Positions 6,468 through 13,255 of a stretch of 25,370 nt of DNA are shown here, piece by piece. The notes below the pieces were generated by a model. It was given only the letters and a program-made list of their open reading frames with translations, searched no databases and was not told where the DNA came from. Each line of letters starts with the position of its first letter. The stretch's first letter is position 1. The translations under genes were made by a program, and so were the position numbers. Source of the stretch: CAYLNK01 sp964384675 (GTDB taxonomy: Bacteria > Acidobacteriota > Thermoanaerobaculia > UBA5066); contig CAYLNK010000060.1 of the NCBI GenBank assembly GCA_964384675.1, positions 1 to 25,370 of the forward strand, in the 5' to 3' direction.

Positions 6468-9263
6468 TCAGAACCCCAGGCGAGTTCCCAGCTGGAAGAT
6501 CCGCCCCGGCCCGTAGAACGTCGGGTCGCCGAAGCTCGGCAGGTTCGCGACGTTCTGCCGGGAGAGGACGTTCTGGTTGTTGGTGATGTTCGTGCAGACG
6601 GCGATCAGCTCCACCGAGAAGCGGTCGCCGATCGGGATGAGGCGTGAGAGGCGAAGGTCGAGCGAGAACTGCGAGCCCAGGCTCCCCGCGTTGCGACCGA
6701 CGCCCAGCGGCCGGTCCGACGCGGCGTCCCCGTTCAGGTTCCGGTCGACGCCAGCCAGGATGTTGTAGTGGATCCCGTTCCGCCAGTCGACGATCGTCGC
6801 GACCGTCCAGTCGCGCAGGAAGCCGCCCATCGATGCGGGCGTGGTGTAGACGGCGGTGACGCTCAGCTTCTGGTCGGGCGACTGGACCGACGGGCCGCGC
6901 TCGTCCTCGGGGTGCAGGGGATCCTGGGGCTGGAAGTCGGTGAGCCAGTCGATGTAGTCGTCCTCGGCCTTGGCGTAGGTGTAGTACGCCGACAGGTTGA
7001 GCGACGAGAGGCGAGCCTGCGCGCCGAGGGTGACGCCCGCGTACCAGGAGTTGCCCGTCGACTCGTAGACGAAGATGTCCCGGAAGCGCGGGTCGGGCCG
7101 CCCCTGAGTGGCCGGGGTGATCACCGGGTTGATGTTCCGGTTGATGAAGACGTTCTGCCCGCGGGCCCACACGCCGTCGACCGACAGGAGGAGCTTCTTC
7201 GTCGGCGACGCCTCGATGCCGAAGCTCGCCTGGTCGGTCTGGGCGCTCTCGAAATCGCCGGCCCGGAGCACGGACGGCGGGATCGGCGACGCGCCGGAGG
7301 CGGCCTCGCTCGGGAAGCGGCGGTCCGGGAGGATCCGCCACGGAACCGCGGGCCAGACCGACTGCGGGCCCTGGCCGATGATGCGAGTCTGGCGGCGCAC
7401 CTGCGATCCGTCGCGCTCGACGTTCACGGCGAACATCGGGCCGACGGCGCTGACGCCGAAGAACCTCCCGTACCCGCCTTTGACCTTGACGTCGTCGCTG
7501 ATTCCCCACGAGAAGGAGACGCGGGGCGCGAAGTTGTTGGTGTCCTTCGGGAACGGGTCGAACGGGACCTCGTAGTCGTAGCGGACGCCGAGCCGGAGGA
7601 GGAAGCGCGCGCCGAGGTCGATCTCGCTCTGCAGGAAGCCCGAGATCTGCTGGGCGTTGCCGCTGCCGGTCGGATCGCCGAACGCCTGGACGAACACCTG
7701 CGGCTGGCCCGCCACGAAGGCCTGCCGGGCGTCGAGCCCGAACGGCGCCGGGAGCGCGCCGAACCGGTAGAGGCCGGCGAAGAGGTTCGGCAGCGTGCCC
7801 TCCAGCTGGAAGCGGTTGTACTCGAATCCCAGCTTCAGCCGGAGATGCGCGGCGGGCTGGAACGAGAACGCGTCGAACGCCTGGAAGATCTTGGCGTCGC
7901 GGGGGGACGGCAGGAAGCGCTGCGTGCCGAAGGTGGCCACGCCGAGGATCTGGATCGAGGGGCGGTACGTCTCGTCGAGCGGCGCCACCACGTACGACGC
8001 GTCGCTGTAGAGGACGCGCAGCTCGTTGAAGCTCTGCGACCCGAAGATCGACGTCAGGCCGAGCGCGCCGCTCGTGTCACGTGAATCGCGGACGCCGCCT
8101 CCGCTCTTGGCCGTCTGGCCGCCCCAGGCCTGCTGGTTCTCGTCGAGCCCCTTGGACCAGTTGCCTCGGACCGTCAGCAGGTGGGCCGGGCTGAAGGAGT
8201 GGTCGATCTTCGCGACCAGCGAGTTCTGCCTCACCTCGTACGGAACGTTCCCGTTCTGGATGTCGAAGCCCTGGGTCTTGAGGAGGGCGACGTCGGCGTC
8301 CGTGATGGTGACCGGGTTCGCGGTGTCGGTCTGCTGCCGCTCGAACGCAGCGAAGAAGAAGGTGCGGTCCTTGATCAGCGGCCCGCCGAGCGACGCTCCG
8401 AACCGGTGGTCCTTGAGCGGCACGGTCTGGGAGGTGAGCGGGTCCTTCGCCGAGAGCGAGTCGCCGCGGTAGAAATAGAAGAGGCCGCCCTTGAACTCGT
8501 TCGTTCCCGAGCGGGTGACGATGTTGATGACGCCGCCCGCCGTGCGGCCGTACTCCGGCGCGTACGGGTTCGTGATGACCTGGTACTCCTGGACCGCGTC
8601 CTGGGAGAAGGTACCGCGGACGGAGCCGGAAGCCTGGTCGTTGTTGTCGAAGCCGTCCACGGCGAGGTTGTTGTAGCGCGGGCTCTGGCCGTTGATCGAG
8701 AAGCCCGACGTGGACGCCGCGCCCGTCTGCGGTCCGCGGTCCTCCGAGACGCGCGGCGTCGTGAACGAGAAGGAGAGGAAGTTGCGCGCGACGTTCGGCA
8801 GCTTCTCGATCTGGTTGCGGTCGATCGTGGAGGAGACGTCCGTCTTGGTCGGGTCCAGGAGCGGCGTGTCCGCGGTGACCTCGACGGCGGCGCTCGCCGT
8901 CTGGGCCAGCCGCAGCGGGATGTCGAGCAGCGTGGTGGCGCCGAGCGAGACACGTACGTTCTCGAGGACGGCGGGAGTGAACCCGGAGAGCTCGGCCTTC
9001 ACCGTGTAGGCGCCCGGAGGCAGCAGCACCAGGCCGTAGTCGCCGTCCACCGCCGCCACCGCGCTTCGCGTGGCGCCGGTGTCGCGGTTCGTGGCGCTCA
9101 CGCTGACGCCCGGCAAGGGGAGGCCCTTGTCGTCGAGGATGCGCCCCCGGATGTCACCGGTGGTCGTTCCGGTCGATTGCGCGAGCGACGCGGCGGGCGC
9201 GAGAGCCAGCGCCAGGACGAGCGCTGGAAGGAAGACGAGACGAAGCCGACGGTGAAGGGTCAT
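6468..9263 (-). CDS. TonB-dependent receptor with N-terminal carboxypeptidase-regulatory domain (Oar-like)
   Basis: 931-residue outer membrane receptor. ATG 9263 is preceded by GGAGGA. Residues 1-29 form a signal peptide (basic start, hydrophobic 10-24, cut near SLAQ). Residues about 35-120 are a CarboxypepD_reg-like beta sandwich (GDIRGRILDDKGLPLPGVSV, GDYGLVLLPPGAYTV). Next comes a plug domain with IEKLPNVARN, SINGQSPRYNNLAVDG, DAVQEYQVIT and APEYGRTAGGVINIVTRSG. The remainder is a large barrel ending in RIFQLGTRLGF, with terminal Phe. This architecture is very common and multi-copy in Acidobacteriota and resembles myxobacterial Oar. Such receptors import large ligands such as glycans, peptides or siderophores using TonB energy; the ligand is not readable. 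There is no SusD-like partner next to it. The neighbour upstream (nrtS-like) ends 53 bp away on the same strand. Confidence 0.93.
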   Translation of the reverse strand: MTLHRRLRLVFLPALVLALALAPAASLAQSTGTTTGDIRGRILDDKGLPLPGVSVSATNRDTGATRSAVAAVDGDYGLVLLPPGAYTVKAELSGFTPAVLENVRVSLGATTLLDIPLRLAQTASAAVEVTADTPLLDPTKTDVSSTIDRNQIEKLPNVARNFLSFSFTTPRVSEDRGPQTGAASTSGFSINGQSPRYNNLAVDGFDNNDQASGSVRGTFSQDAVQEYQVITNPYAPEYGRTAGGVINIVTRSGTNEFKGGLFYFYRGDSLSAKDPLTSQTVPLKDHRFGASLGGPLIKDRTFFFAAFERQQTDTANPVTITDADVALLKTQGFDIQNGNVPYEVRQNSLVAKIDHSFSPAHLLTVRGNWSKGLDENQQAWGGQTAKSGGGVRDSRDTSGALGLTSIFGSQSFNELRVLYSDASYVVAPLDETYRPSIQILGVATFGTQRFLPSPRDAKIFQAFDAFSFQPAAHLRLKLGFEYNRFQLEGTLPNLFAGLYRFGALPAPFGLDARQAFVAGQPQVFVQAFGDPTGSGNAQQISGFLQSEIDLGARFLLRLGVRYDYEVPFDPFPKDTNNFAPRVSFSWGISDDVKVKGGYGRFFGVSAVGPMFAVNVERDGSQVRRQTRIIGQGPQSVWPAVPWRILPDRRFPSEAASGASPIPPSVLRAGDFESAQTDQASFGIEASPTKKLLLSVDGVWARGQNVFINRNINPVITPATQGRPDPRFRDIFVYESTGNSWYAGVTLGAQARLSSLNLSAYYTYAKAEDDYIDWLTDFQPQDPLHPEDERGPSVQSPDQKLSVTAVYTTPASMGGFLRDWTVATIVDWRNGIHYNILAGVDRNLNGDAASDRPLGVGRNAGSLGSQFSLDLRLSRLIPIGDRFSVELIAVCTNITNNQNVLSRQNVANLPSFGDPTFYGPGRIFQLGTRLGF

Positions 9264-9316
9264 GGCTCCTCCGCTTCGATGGACTTGGCCGTGGGGATTT
9301 CGGAACTGGCGGCAGT

Positions 9317-9646
9317 CTACTTCAACGTCCCGGGGAAAGAACCCGCGTTAACGCCGCGTTCTTGCGGGCGCGACCTCACCGCGGCCCGGGCGAGCTCGCG
9401 CCGCGTCGAGGCGCTCGAGACGGTCGAGACGGCGTACGGCACCAGCACCGTCAGGGCGATGCGGGCGAGCCGGCCGCGGCCGACCTCACCCCGCAGGATC
9501 GCGTCCCCGTGGTTGATCGCGACGAGGAGAGTCCCGACGACCGCGGCCGTCAGCAGCGCGCGGCGCACCGTCGCCGGGTGCATCGCGAGAGCCAGCCAGC
9601 CGGGATCGCCGACGGGTGGCGGGAGCGTCGCGTCGAGCCCGCTCAC
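9317..9646 (-). CDS. NrtS-like small membrane protein (nitrate/nitrite transporter NrtS family)
   Basis: 109 residues from a GTG at 9646 whose GTGA overlaps the stop of the upstream DUF4442 gene, implying translational coupling. Two hydrophobic helices are visible: about residues 30-46 (ALLTAAVVGTLLVAI) and 62-78 (IALTVLVPYAVSTVSS). Between them is NHGDAIL, and VRRAL precedes the first helix. The pattern VRRAL-hydrophobic-INHGD...LVPYxVSTxSS is that of the NrtS family, first described as a two-subunit nitrate/nitrite transporter in marine cyanobacteria. Many bacterial homologues are single and uncharacterised, so nitrate transport here is only a family-based guess; no nitrate reductase genes lie nearby. 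The C-terminal ~25 residues are polar and variable. Confidence 0.75.
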   Translation of the reverse strand: MSGLDATLPPPVGDPGWLALAMHPATVRRALLTAAVVGTLLVAINHGDAILRGEVGRGRLARIALTVLVPYAVSTVSSASTRRELARAAVRSRPQERGVNAGSFPGTLK

Positions 9647-10146
9647 ACCTTCGGGCCCACCAGCCAGCGGGCGGTGGCCCTGGAGACGACGTCTCCGGCG
9701 GCGTCGCGCACCTCGGTGACGAGCTCCACCTCGCGCCGTTCCCGGCCGTCCGGCGGGTCACAGCGGCACTCCGCGACGAGTCGCCCGCGCGCCTTCTTCG
9801 TGTACGTGATCGACAGGTCGGTGAGGATCGCGCGCGCCGCGTCGGGCAGACCGGCCGTCATGGCGAGTCCGGTCGTCATCTCGGCGAGGTTCATCTGCGC
9901 GATCGCGTGGATGCAGTCGAGGTGGTTGCGCACCCGGCGCCGGTCCCGGAGCGCCGTGCGGGCGTGACCGGGGGCCAGCTCGAGCACGGTGGCGGACATC
10001 GTGCCGGTGTACGGGATCTTCCAGCCGAGGAGCCGGCTGAAGAGAATGCGGCCCCCGGGCAGGGGAGAGAGGCGCTCCCAGGCGCGGAGGACGGCGTTCG
10101 TCGTCGGGGGGCGTGCGTCGCCGGAGCGGACCAGGGCGTCGGGCAT
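9643..10146 (-). CDS. DUF4442 hotdog-fold (thioesterase-like) protein
   Basis: 167 residues starting at ATG 10146. The pattern is that of DUF4442/YiiD-C-like hotdog proteins: an N-terminal helix with LRAWERLSPLPGGRILFSRLLGWKIPYTGT, then the hotdog segment RTALRDRRRVRNHLDCIHAIAQMNLAEM and GLAMTAGLP. The later strands are ITYTKKARGRLVAECRC and DAAGDVVSRATARWLVGP. Proteins with this fold usually hydrolyse or bind acyl-CoA or acyl-ACP thioesters in the cytoplasm; the conserved N-H-x-x-C-I-H stretch lies where the active-site helix of hotdog thioesterases begins. The gene overlaps the NrtS-like gene by 4 nt. No Shine-Dalgarno is visible; a CATAAT box 6 nt upstream of the ATG suggests a possibly leaderless message. 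The substrate is unknown. Confidence 0.85.
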   Translation of the reverse strand: MPDALVRSGDARPPTTNAVLRAWERLSPLPGGRILFSRLLGWKIPYTGTMSATVLELAPGHARTALRDRRRVRNHLDCIHAIAQMNLAEMTTGLAMTAGLPDAARAILTDLSITYTKKARGRLVAECRCDPPDGRERREVELVTEVRDAAGDVVSRATARWLVGPKV

Positions 10147-10306
10147 CGGGGAATTATGAATGACCGCTCAGCTCGACCACGCCAGGGGAGGACCGGGCGG
10201 CCGGCAACGCCGAGCGCGATCTTCCGGGAAAGCAAGCCGGCCGAGTGGGGGCGCGGGGGAGGACCGGGCGGCCGGCAACGCCGAGCGCGATCTTCCGGGA
10301 AAGCAA

Positions 10307-10406
10307 NNNNNNNNNNNNNNNNNNNNNNNNNNNNNNNNNNNNNNNNNNNNNNNNNNNNNNNNNNNNNNNNNNNNNNNNNNNNNNNNNNNNNNNNNNNNNN
10401 NNNNNN
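10307..10406. other. Scaffold gap, 100 N
   Basis: Exactly 100 undetermined bases inside the second array. A round 100 usually denotes a gap of unknown size, so the true array may be longer or shorter. Confidence 0.97.
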
Positions 10407-10482
10407 CGCGGGGGAGGACCGGGCGGCCGGCAACGCCGAGCGCGATCTTCCGGGAAAGCAAGACGGCCGAAAGGTGGGGGCG

Positions 10483-10513
10483 CGGGGGAGGACCGGGCGG
10501 CGGTCCTCCCCCG
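10483..10513 (-). terminator. Terminal hairpin, likely terminator of the ABC/AAA cluster
   Basis: Perfect 12-13-bp stem with 5-nt GGCGG loop, identical to the hairpin at 6431-6461. On the minus strand it begins 1 nt after the stop codon of the last gene of the cluster, and the stop TGA is part of the repeated sequence (TGATC at its edge). Confidence 0.65.
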
Positions 10514-10514
10514 A

Positions 10515-11525
10515 TCAGGTCGCCGTCTCCAGGCCGCTGAGCATCTGGTCCATGGCCGGCGTGAACGCCTTCACGAACCGGTCCGTCTCCTCGACCCGCT
10601 GCACGATCTCGCCGAGCGTGGAGGCGACCTCCTCGGCGTCGAACTGGGACGCGCTCACGCGCCCGAGGATCACGTTGAAGGCGTCGGGGAATGCCTCGAG
10701 CTGCGCGCTCACCGACTGGTCGCGCTCGCCGCACTCCCTGAGGAGCTGCCGCTGCTTCTCCAGGATGCCGATGTGCCACTCGCGCGCCTTCGCCGCCGCG
10801 GGCTCCTTTTTCACGAGCTCCCGGAGGTCGGCGATCCGCTTCTCGAGCGACTCCATCAGCGCGCCGAACTCGGGGATCCGCCCCTGGCTCCCCGGCATCG
10901 GCGGGGGCGGCGGGATGCCGTGGACCCGCACCTTCTGCGGGTTCCGGCCCGGGAACGCCTGTGGCGGGGCCGGAGGCGGGGCCGCACCGGGCGGGTCGGC
11001 CGTCCGCATCGTCGCGAGGATCTTCACGTAGGTGACGCGGGCCCTCACGAAGTTGAGGTACGCGGTCAGCATGTAGGCGAGCTGGCGCTGGATCCCCATC
11101 TCGGTCGCCAGCTCCACCTCGGGCCGATCGTGGGCCTGGCGGGCGATGCTCTGCCGGATCTCCTCGAGCCGCCGGTACTGGCTGGCGTAGTCGGGGAGCT
11201 GGCCGTCCCGGATCCAGGCGGCGAGCGGCGGCTCGGCGAGCATCTGCTCCACGGCCGAGCGCAGGCGGTCTCGGTCCTGCGCCGTCTTCGCTTCGACGGC
11301 CTGCTTCTCGTCGTCCATCACCTGGCGCAGCTTCTTCTCGGAGGTGGACGAGAAGAGGATGTACGACGCCGAGCCGACTCCCCAGAGGATCAGGGGAAGC
11401 GGGTTCCAGAGCGCGGCCGACGCCGCGAGGGAGACGGCACCGGACACGATGTTCCCCGGCGACGAAGCCGCTCGTCCCGCGACCTTCTTGAACAGGGAGC
11501 CCGGATCGGGCCGCGTCTCGCTCAC
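10515..11525 (-). CDS. Membrane-anchored coiled-coil protein of unknown family, last gene of ABC/AAA cluster
   Basis: 336 residues from a GTG (11523-11525); I do not recognise the family. A hydrophobic segment at about residues 26-58 (GNIVSGAVSLAASAALW, then PLILWGVGSASYILF) can form one or two membrane helices with a short Asn-Pro turn. After that come charged helices (EKKLRQVMDDEKQAVEAKTAQDRDRL and ELATEMGIQRQLAYMLTAYLNFVRARVTYVKIL), then a Pro-rich linker at about 177-213 (PPPAPPQAFPG, IPPPPPMPG). A C-terminal helical region (ALMESLEKRIADLRELVKKE, REWHIGILEKQRQLLREC) may form coiled coils. No signal peptide cut is seen, so most of the chain is probably cytoplasmic and membrane attached. 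The gene starts 25 bp after the ABC ATPase stop on the same strand, so it is probably co-transcribed. It could be a scaffold linking the transporter to the AAA+ protein, which is inference only. Confidence 0.8.
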   Translation of the reverse strand: MSETRPDPGSLFKKVAGRAASSPGNIVSGAVSLAASAALWNPLPLILWGVGSASYILFSSTSEKKLRQVMDDEKQAVEAKTAQDRDRLRSAVEQMLAEPPLAAWIRDGQLPDYASQYRRLEEIRQSIARQAHDRPEVELATEMGIQRQLAYMLTAYLNFVRARVTYVKILATMRTADPPGAAPPPAPPQAFPGRNPQKVRVHGIPPPPPMPGSQGRIPEFGALMESLEKRIADLRELVKKEPAAAKAREWHIGILEKQRQLLRECGERDQSVSAQLEAFPDAFNVILGRVSASQFDAEEVASTLGEIVQRVEETDRFVKAFTPAMDQMLSGLETAT

Positions 11526-11550
11526 GAGGCCCCGAGTTTAGACGCTGGCC

Positions 11551-12375
11551 TCACAACGACGGGAACTTGGCCCGGATCTCCTGCCGCACCGCGTTGAACT
11601 CGGGCGACCCGGCGATCCCCTGGCGCCAGGCGAGGCCGCGCTCGATCAGGTCGTAGGTGGCCTGGACGCGGGCGCCGGGAATCACGTTCCCCTTCTCGTC
11701 CCGGTCGCGCCCGAAGAGCCAGATGGTGTCCGCCACCTCGAGCGCGGCCGTGATGTCGTGCGTGACCACGATGATCGTGTTCATCTCGTGCGCCGAGGCG
11801 ACGTCGTTGATGAAGTCGCAGAGGTTCTCCACGGCCACCATGTCGAGGCCCGAGAACGGCTCGTCCATCAGGAGGAAGTGCTCGCTGCACATGAACTGCT
11901 GGGCGATCGCCACCCGCTGGCGCTGCCCCCCGGAGAGCTGGCTCGGGTACTTCTTCCCGTGCTCCTCGAGCCGGAACCGCTTCAAGTAGTCGTACGCCTT
12001 GGCCTTCGCCGCCTCCCGGGAGAGCTCGGCCTGACGCCCCGCCACGACGAGGTTCCCGAGCACGGTGCGGTGGGCGAAGAGCGGGTAGCTCTGCGCCACG
12101 ACGCCCACCATGCCGCGCTGTACGGGCTGGGCTTTCTCGCCCAGGCGCACCGAGCCGGTGTCGGGCGGATTCAGCCCGGCGAGGATCTTGAAGAGCTGCG
12201 TCTTGCCGATCCCGGACGGCCCGAGGAGGCCGACCACCTGACCGACGGTCATCCCGGGGCGGCGCACGTCCTTGATCTCGAGGTTGACGTCCCGGAGGAT
12301 CGGCCGCCCCCCGAGCGAGAGGGAGACGTTCTCGACCTTCAGGATGGTCGCGCCGTAGCTGTGGTCGGCGGGCAT
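11551..12375 (-). CDS. ABC transporter ATP-binding protein (NitT/TauT or Pst-like importer class)
   Basis: 274 residues; ATG 12375 lies inside TGATG, so its start overlaps the permease stop by one base. The longer frame upstream is an antisense-type shadow of the permease. Complete ABC ATPase motifs are present: Walker A GPSGIGKT (52-59), Q-loop VVAQ (Q95), signature LSGGQRQR (147-154), Walker B HFLLMDEP (166-173) with D-loop SGLD, and H-loop VVTHD (H206). The domain powers import by the neighbouring permease. The insert at about residues 34-45 (EIKDVRRPGMTVGQ) is unusual, widening the segment before Walker A. The C-terminal ~55 residues (after FGRDRDEKGN) form a family-specific tail. It is part of the five-gene cluster. 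Confidence 0.93.
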   Translation of the reverse strand: MPADHSYGATILKVENVSLSLGGRPILRDVNLEIKDVRRPGMTVGQVVGLLGPSGIGKTQLFKILAGLNPPDTGSVRLGEKAQPVQRGMVGVVAQSYPLFAHRTVLGNLVVAGRQAELSREAAKAKAYDYLKRFRLEEHGKKYPSQLSGGQRQRVAIAQQFMCSEHFLLMDEPFSGLDMVAVENLCDFINDVASAHEMNTIIVVTHDITAALEVADTIWLFGRDRDEKGNVIPGARVQATYDLIERGLAWRQGIAGSPEFNAVRQEIRAKFPSL

Positions 12376-13187
12376 CAGCGGCGCTCCAGGGCGAGCTCGG
12401 CGTACGGGCAGGCGGTCCGCTTCAGGAGACCGATGCCGTAGTCCTGGAGGAGCCCGACGGTCAGGATGAGGATCTGGATCGCGAACACCTCCGGCAGGCG
12501 GAAGTGCTTGTTCTGGTTCAGGAGCATCGCCCCGATGCCGCCCTCCGAACGCGAGATCCCCTCCACCATCGTCAGCATGGTCCAGCCGATGGCGGCGTTC
12601 TGCCGCATCACCTCGATCGCCTTGTCGGCGGTGCCGAGGACGACGACCTCCCAGACGACGTGCCACTCCCCCATCCGGAGCGTCCGCGCGTGGTCGAACT
12701 GCTCCTTCGGGATCTCGGCCACGACCGACGCCATGGAGGTGACGAAGAAGACGCTCATCCCGAAGATCAGGAGGGCCAGCTTCAGGGGGCGCCCGCCGCC
12801 CACCATCAGCATGAAGACGAAGGAGAGGCCGATGAGCCCGAGGAAGCGCCCCTTCGAGGCCGCGAGCACGACGGGGCGGAAGACCGGGAGGACGGTCAGA
12901 TAGGAGAGGCCGAGCGAGATCACGGCCGTCCAGAAGAGCGCCTCGAGGTTGACGAGGAAGCTGGTGATCAGCTCCCGCCCGAGGCCTTCCTGGAACCAGA
13001 GCTCGCCGAGCGCCCGGAACACCTCCCGCGGCTGCGGGAGCACCTTGAACGGTGAGTTGAGCCAGAGGAGAAGGAAGAGCCCCGCCTGCGCGGCGATGAG
13101 GATCCGCATCGCGTTCGCGGAGACCGCGCGGTTGGGCTGGAAGGCTCCCGCCAGGTGGGTGCCGAGGCTGCCGTCGTCTTTGGGCAT
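12375..13187 (-). CDS. ABC transporter permease (BPD_transp_1 type)
   Basis: 270 residues. ATG 13187 has AAGGA 4-5 nt upstream; the long frame extending to 14396 is an Arg-rich shadow of the binding-protein gene and is discarded. Predicted membrane helices lie at about 27-45, 80-102, 115-130, 135-158, 195-210 and 233-250. The cytoplasmic EAA-type loop is VVAEIPKEQFDHARTLRMG followed by EWHVVWEVVVLGTADKAIEV (about 155-193), the coupling helix that contacts the ATPase. GGIGAMLLNQNKHFRLPEVFA matches the end of SsuC/TauC-type permeases. Only one permease gene is present, so a homodimer is expected. A strong hairpin (13220-13245) lies between this gene and the binding-protein gene. The substrate cannot be deduced. 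Confidence 0.92.
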   Translation of the reverse strand: MPKDDGSLGTHLAGAFQPNRAVSANAMRILIAAQAGLFLLLWLNSPFKVLPQPREVFRALGELWFQEGLGRELITSFLVNLEALFWTAVISLGLSYLTVLPVFRPVVLAASKGRFLGLIGLSFVFMLMVGGGRPLKLALLIFGMSVFFVTSMASVVAEIPKEQFDHARTLRMGEWHVVWEVVVLGTADKAIEVMRQNAAIGWTMLTMVEGISRSEGGIGAMLLNQNKHFRLPEVFAIQILILTVGLLQDYGIGLLKRTACPYAELALERR

Positions 13188-13219
13188 GGTTCCTTCTTGC
13201 CGCAGGAGCGTGGAAGGCT

Positions 13220-13245
13220 GGGGAGGCCGCGGGCGCGGCCTCCCC
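13220..13245 (-). promoter_or_regulatory. Intra-operon hairpin between binding protein and permease genes
   Basis: Perfect 11-bp stem (GGGGAGGCCGC / GCGGCCTCCCC) with a GGGC loop, in the 68-bp gap between the two genes. There is no T tract. In ABC operons such stems often act as partial terminators or mRNA stabilisers that keep the binding protein in excess over the permease; that role is inferred here. Confidence 0.6.
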
Positions 13246-13255
13246 GCTCGTCCGG

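Larger units (their letters stand above)
10184..10513. repeat. Second tandem array, 71-74-bp units, interrupted by assembly gap
   Basis: GAGGACCGGGCGGCCGGCAA followed by CGCCGAGCGCGATCTTCC and GGGAAAGCAA recurs in three visible units. The GACC marks are at 10191, 10262 and 10417, with the terminal hairpin's GACC at 10491. Spacing is 71 bp before the gap and 74 bp after it. Linkers vary slightly (GCCGGCCGAGTGGGGG versus GACGGCCGAAAGGTGGGGG). The array shares the GGGGGAGGACCGGGCGG frame with the first array but has a different, longer insert that breaks the internal hairpin. Copy number is unknown because of the N run. Confidence 0.88.
10147..10514. other. Gene-free interval with repeat array and scaffold gap
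   Basis: 368 bp with no credible gene. It contains the second repeat array (10184-10513) and 100 N. About 37 bp (10147-10183) remain as the 5' region of the DUF4442 gene, with a CATAAT box on the minus strand. Reading frames crossing the N run are artefacts. Confidence 0.8.

Noticed and set aside
10184..10513. CRISPR or coding repeat in the second array
   Set aside because: Same reasoning: whole units repeat, with no spacers; frames across the N run are artefacts of undetermined bases.
12376..12666. N-terminal extension of the ABC ATPase
   Set aside because: It is the permease sequence in another frame; the ATG at 12375 overlapping the permease stop is the expected start.
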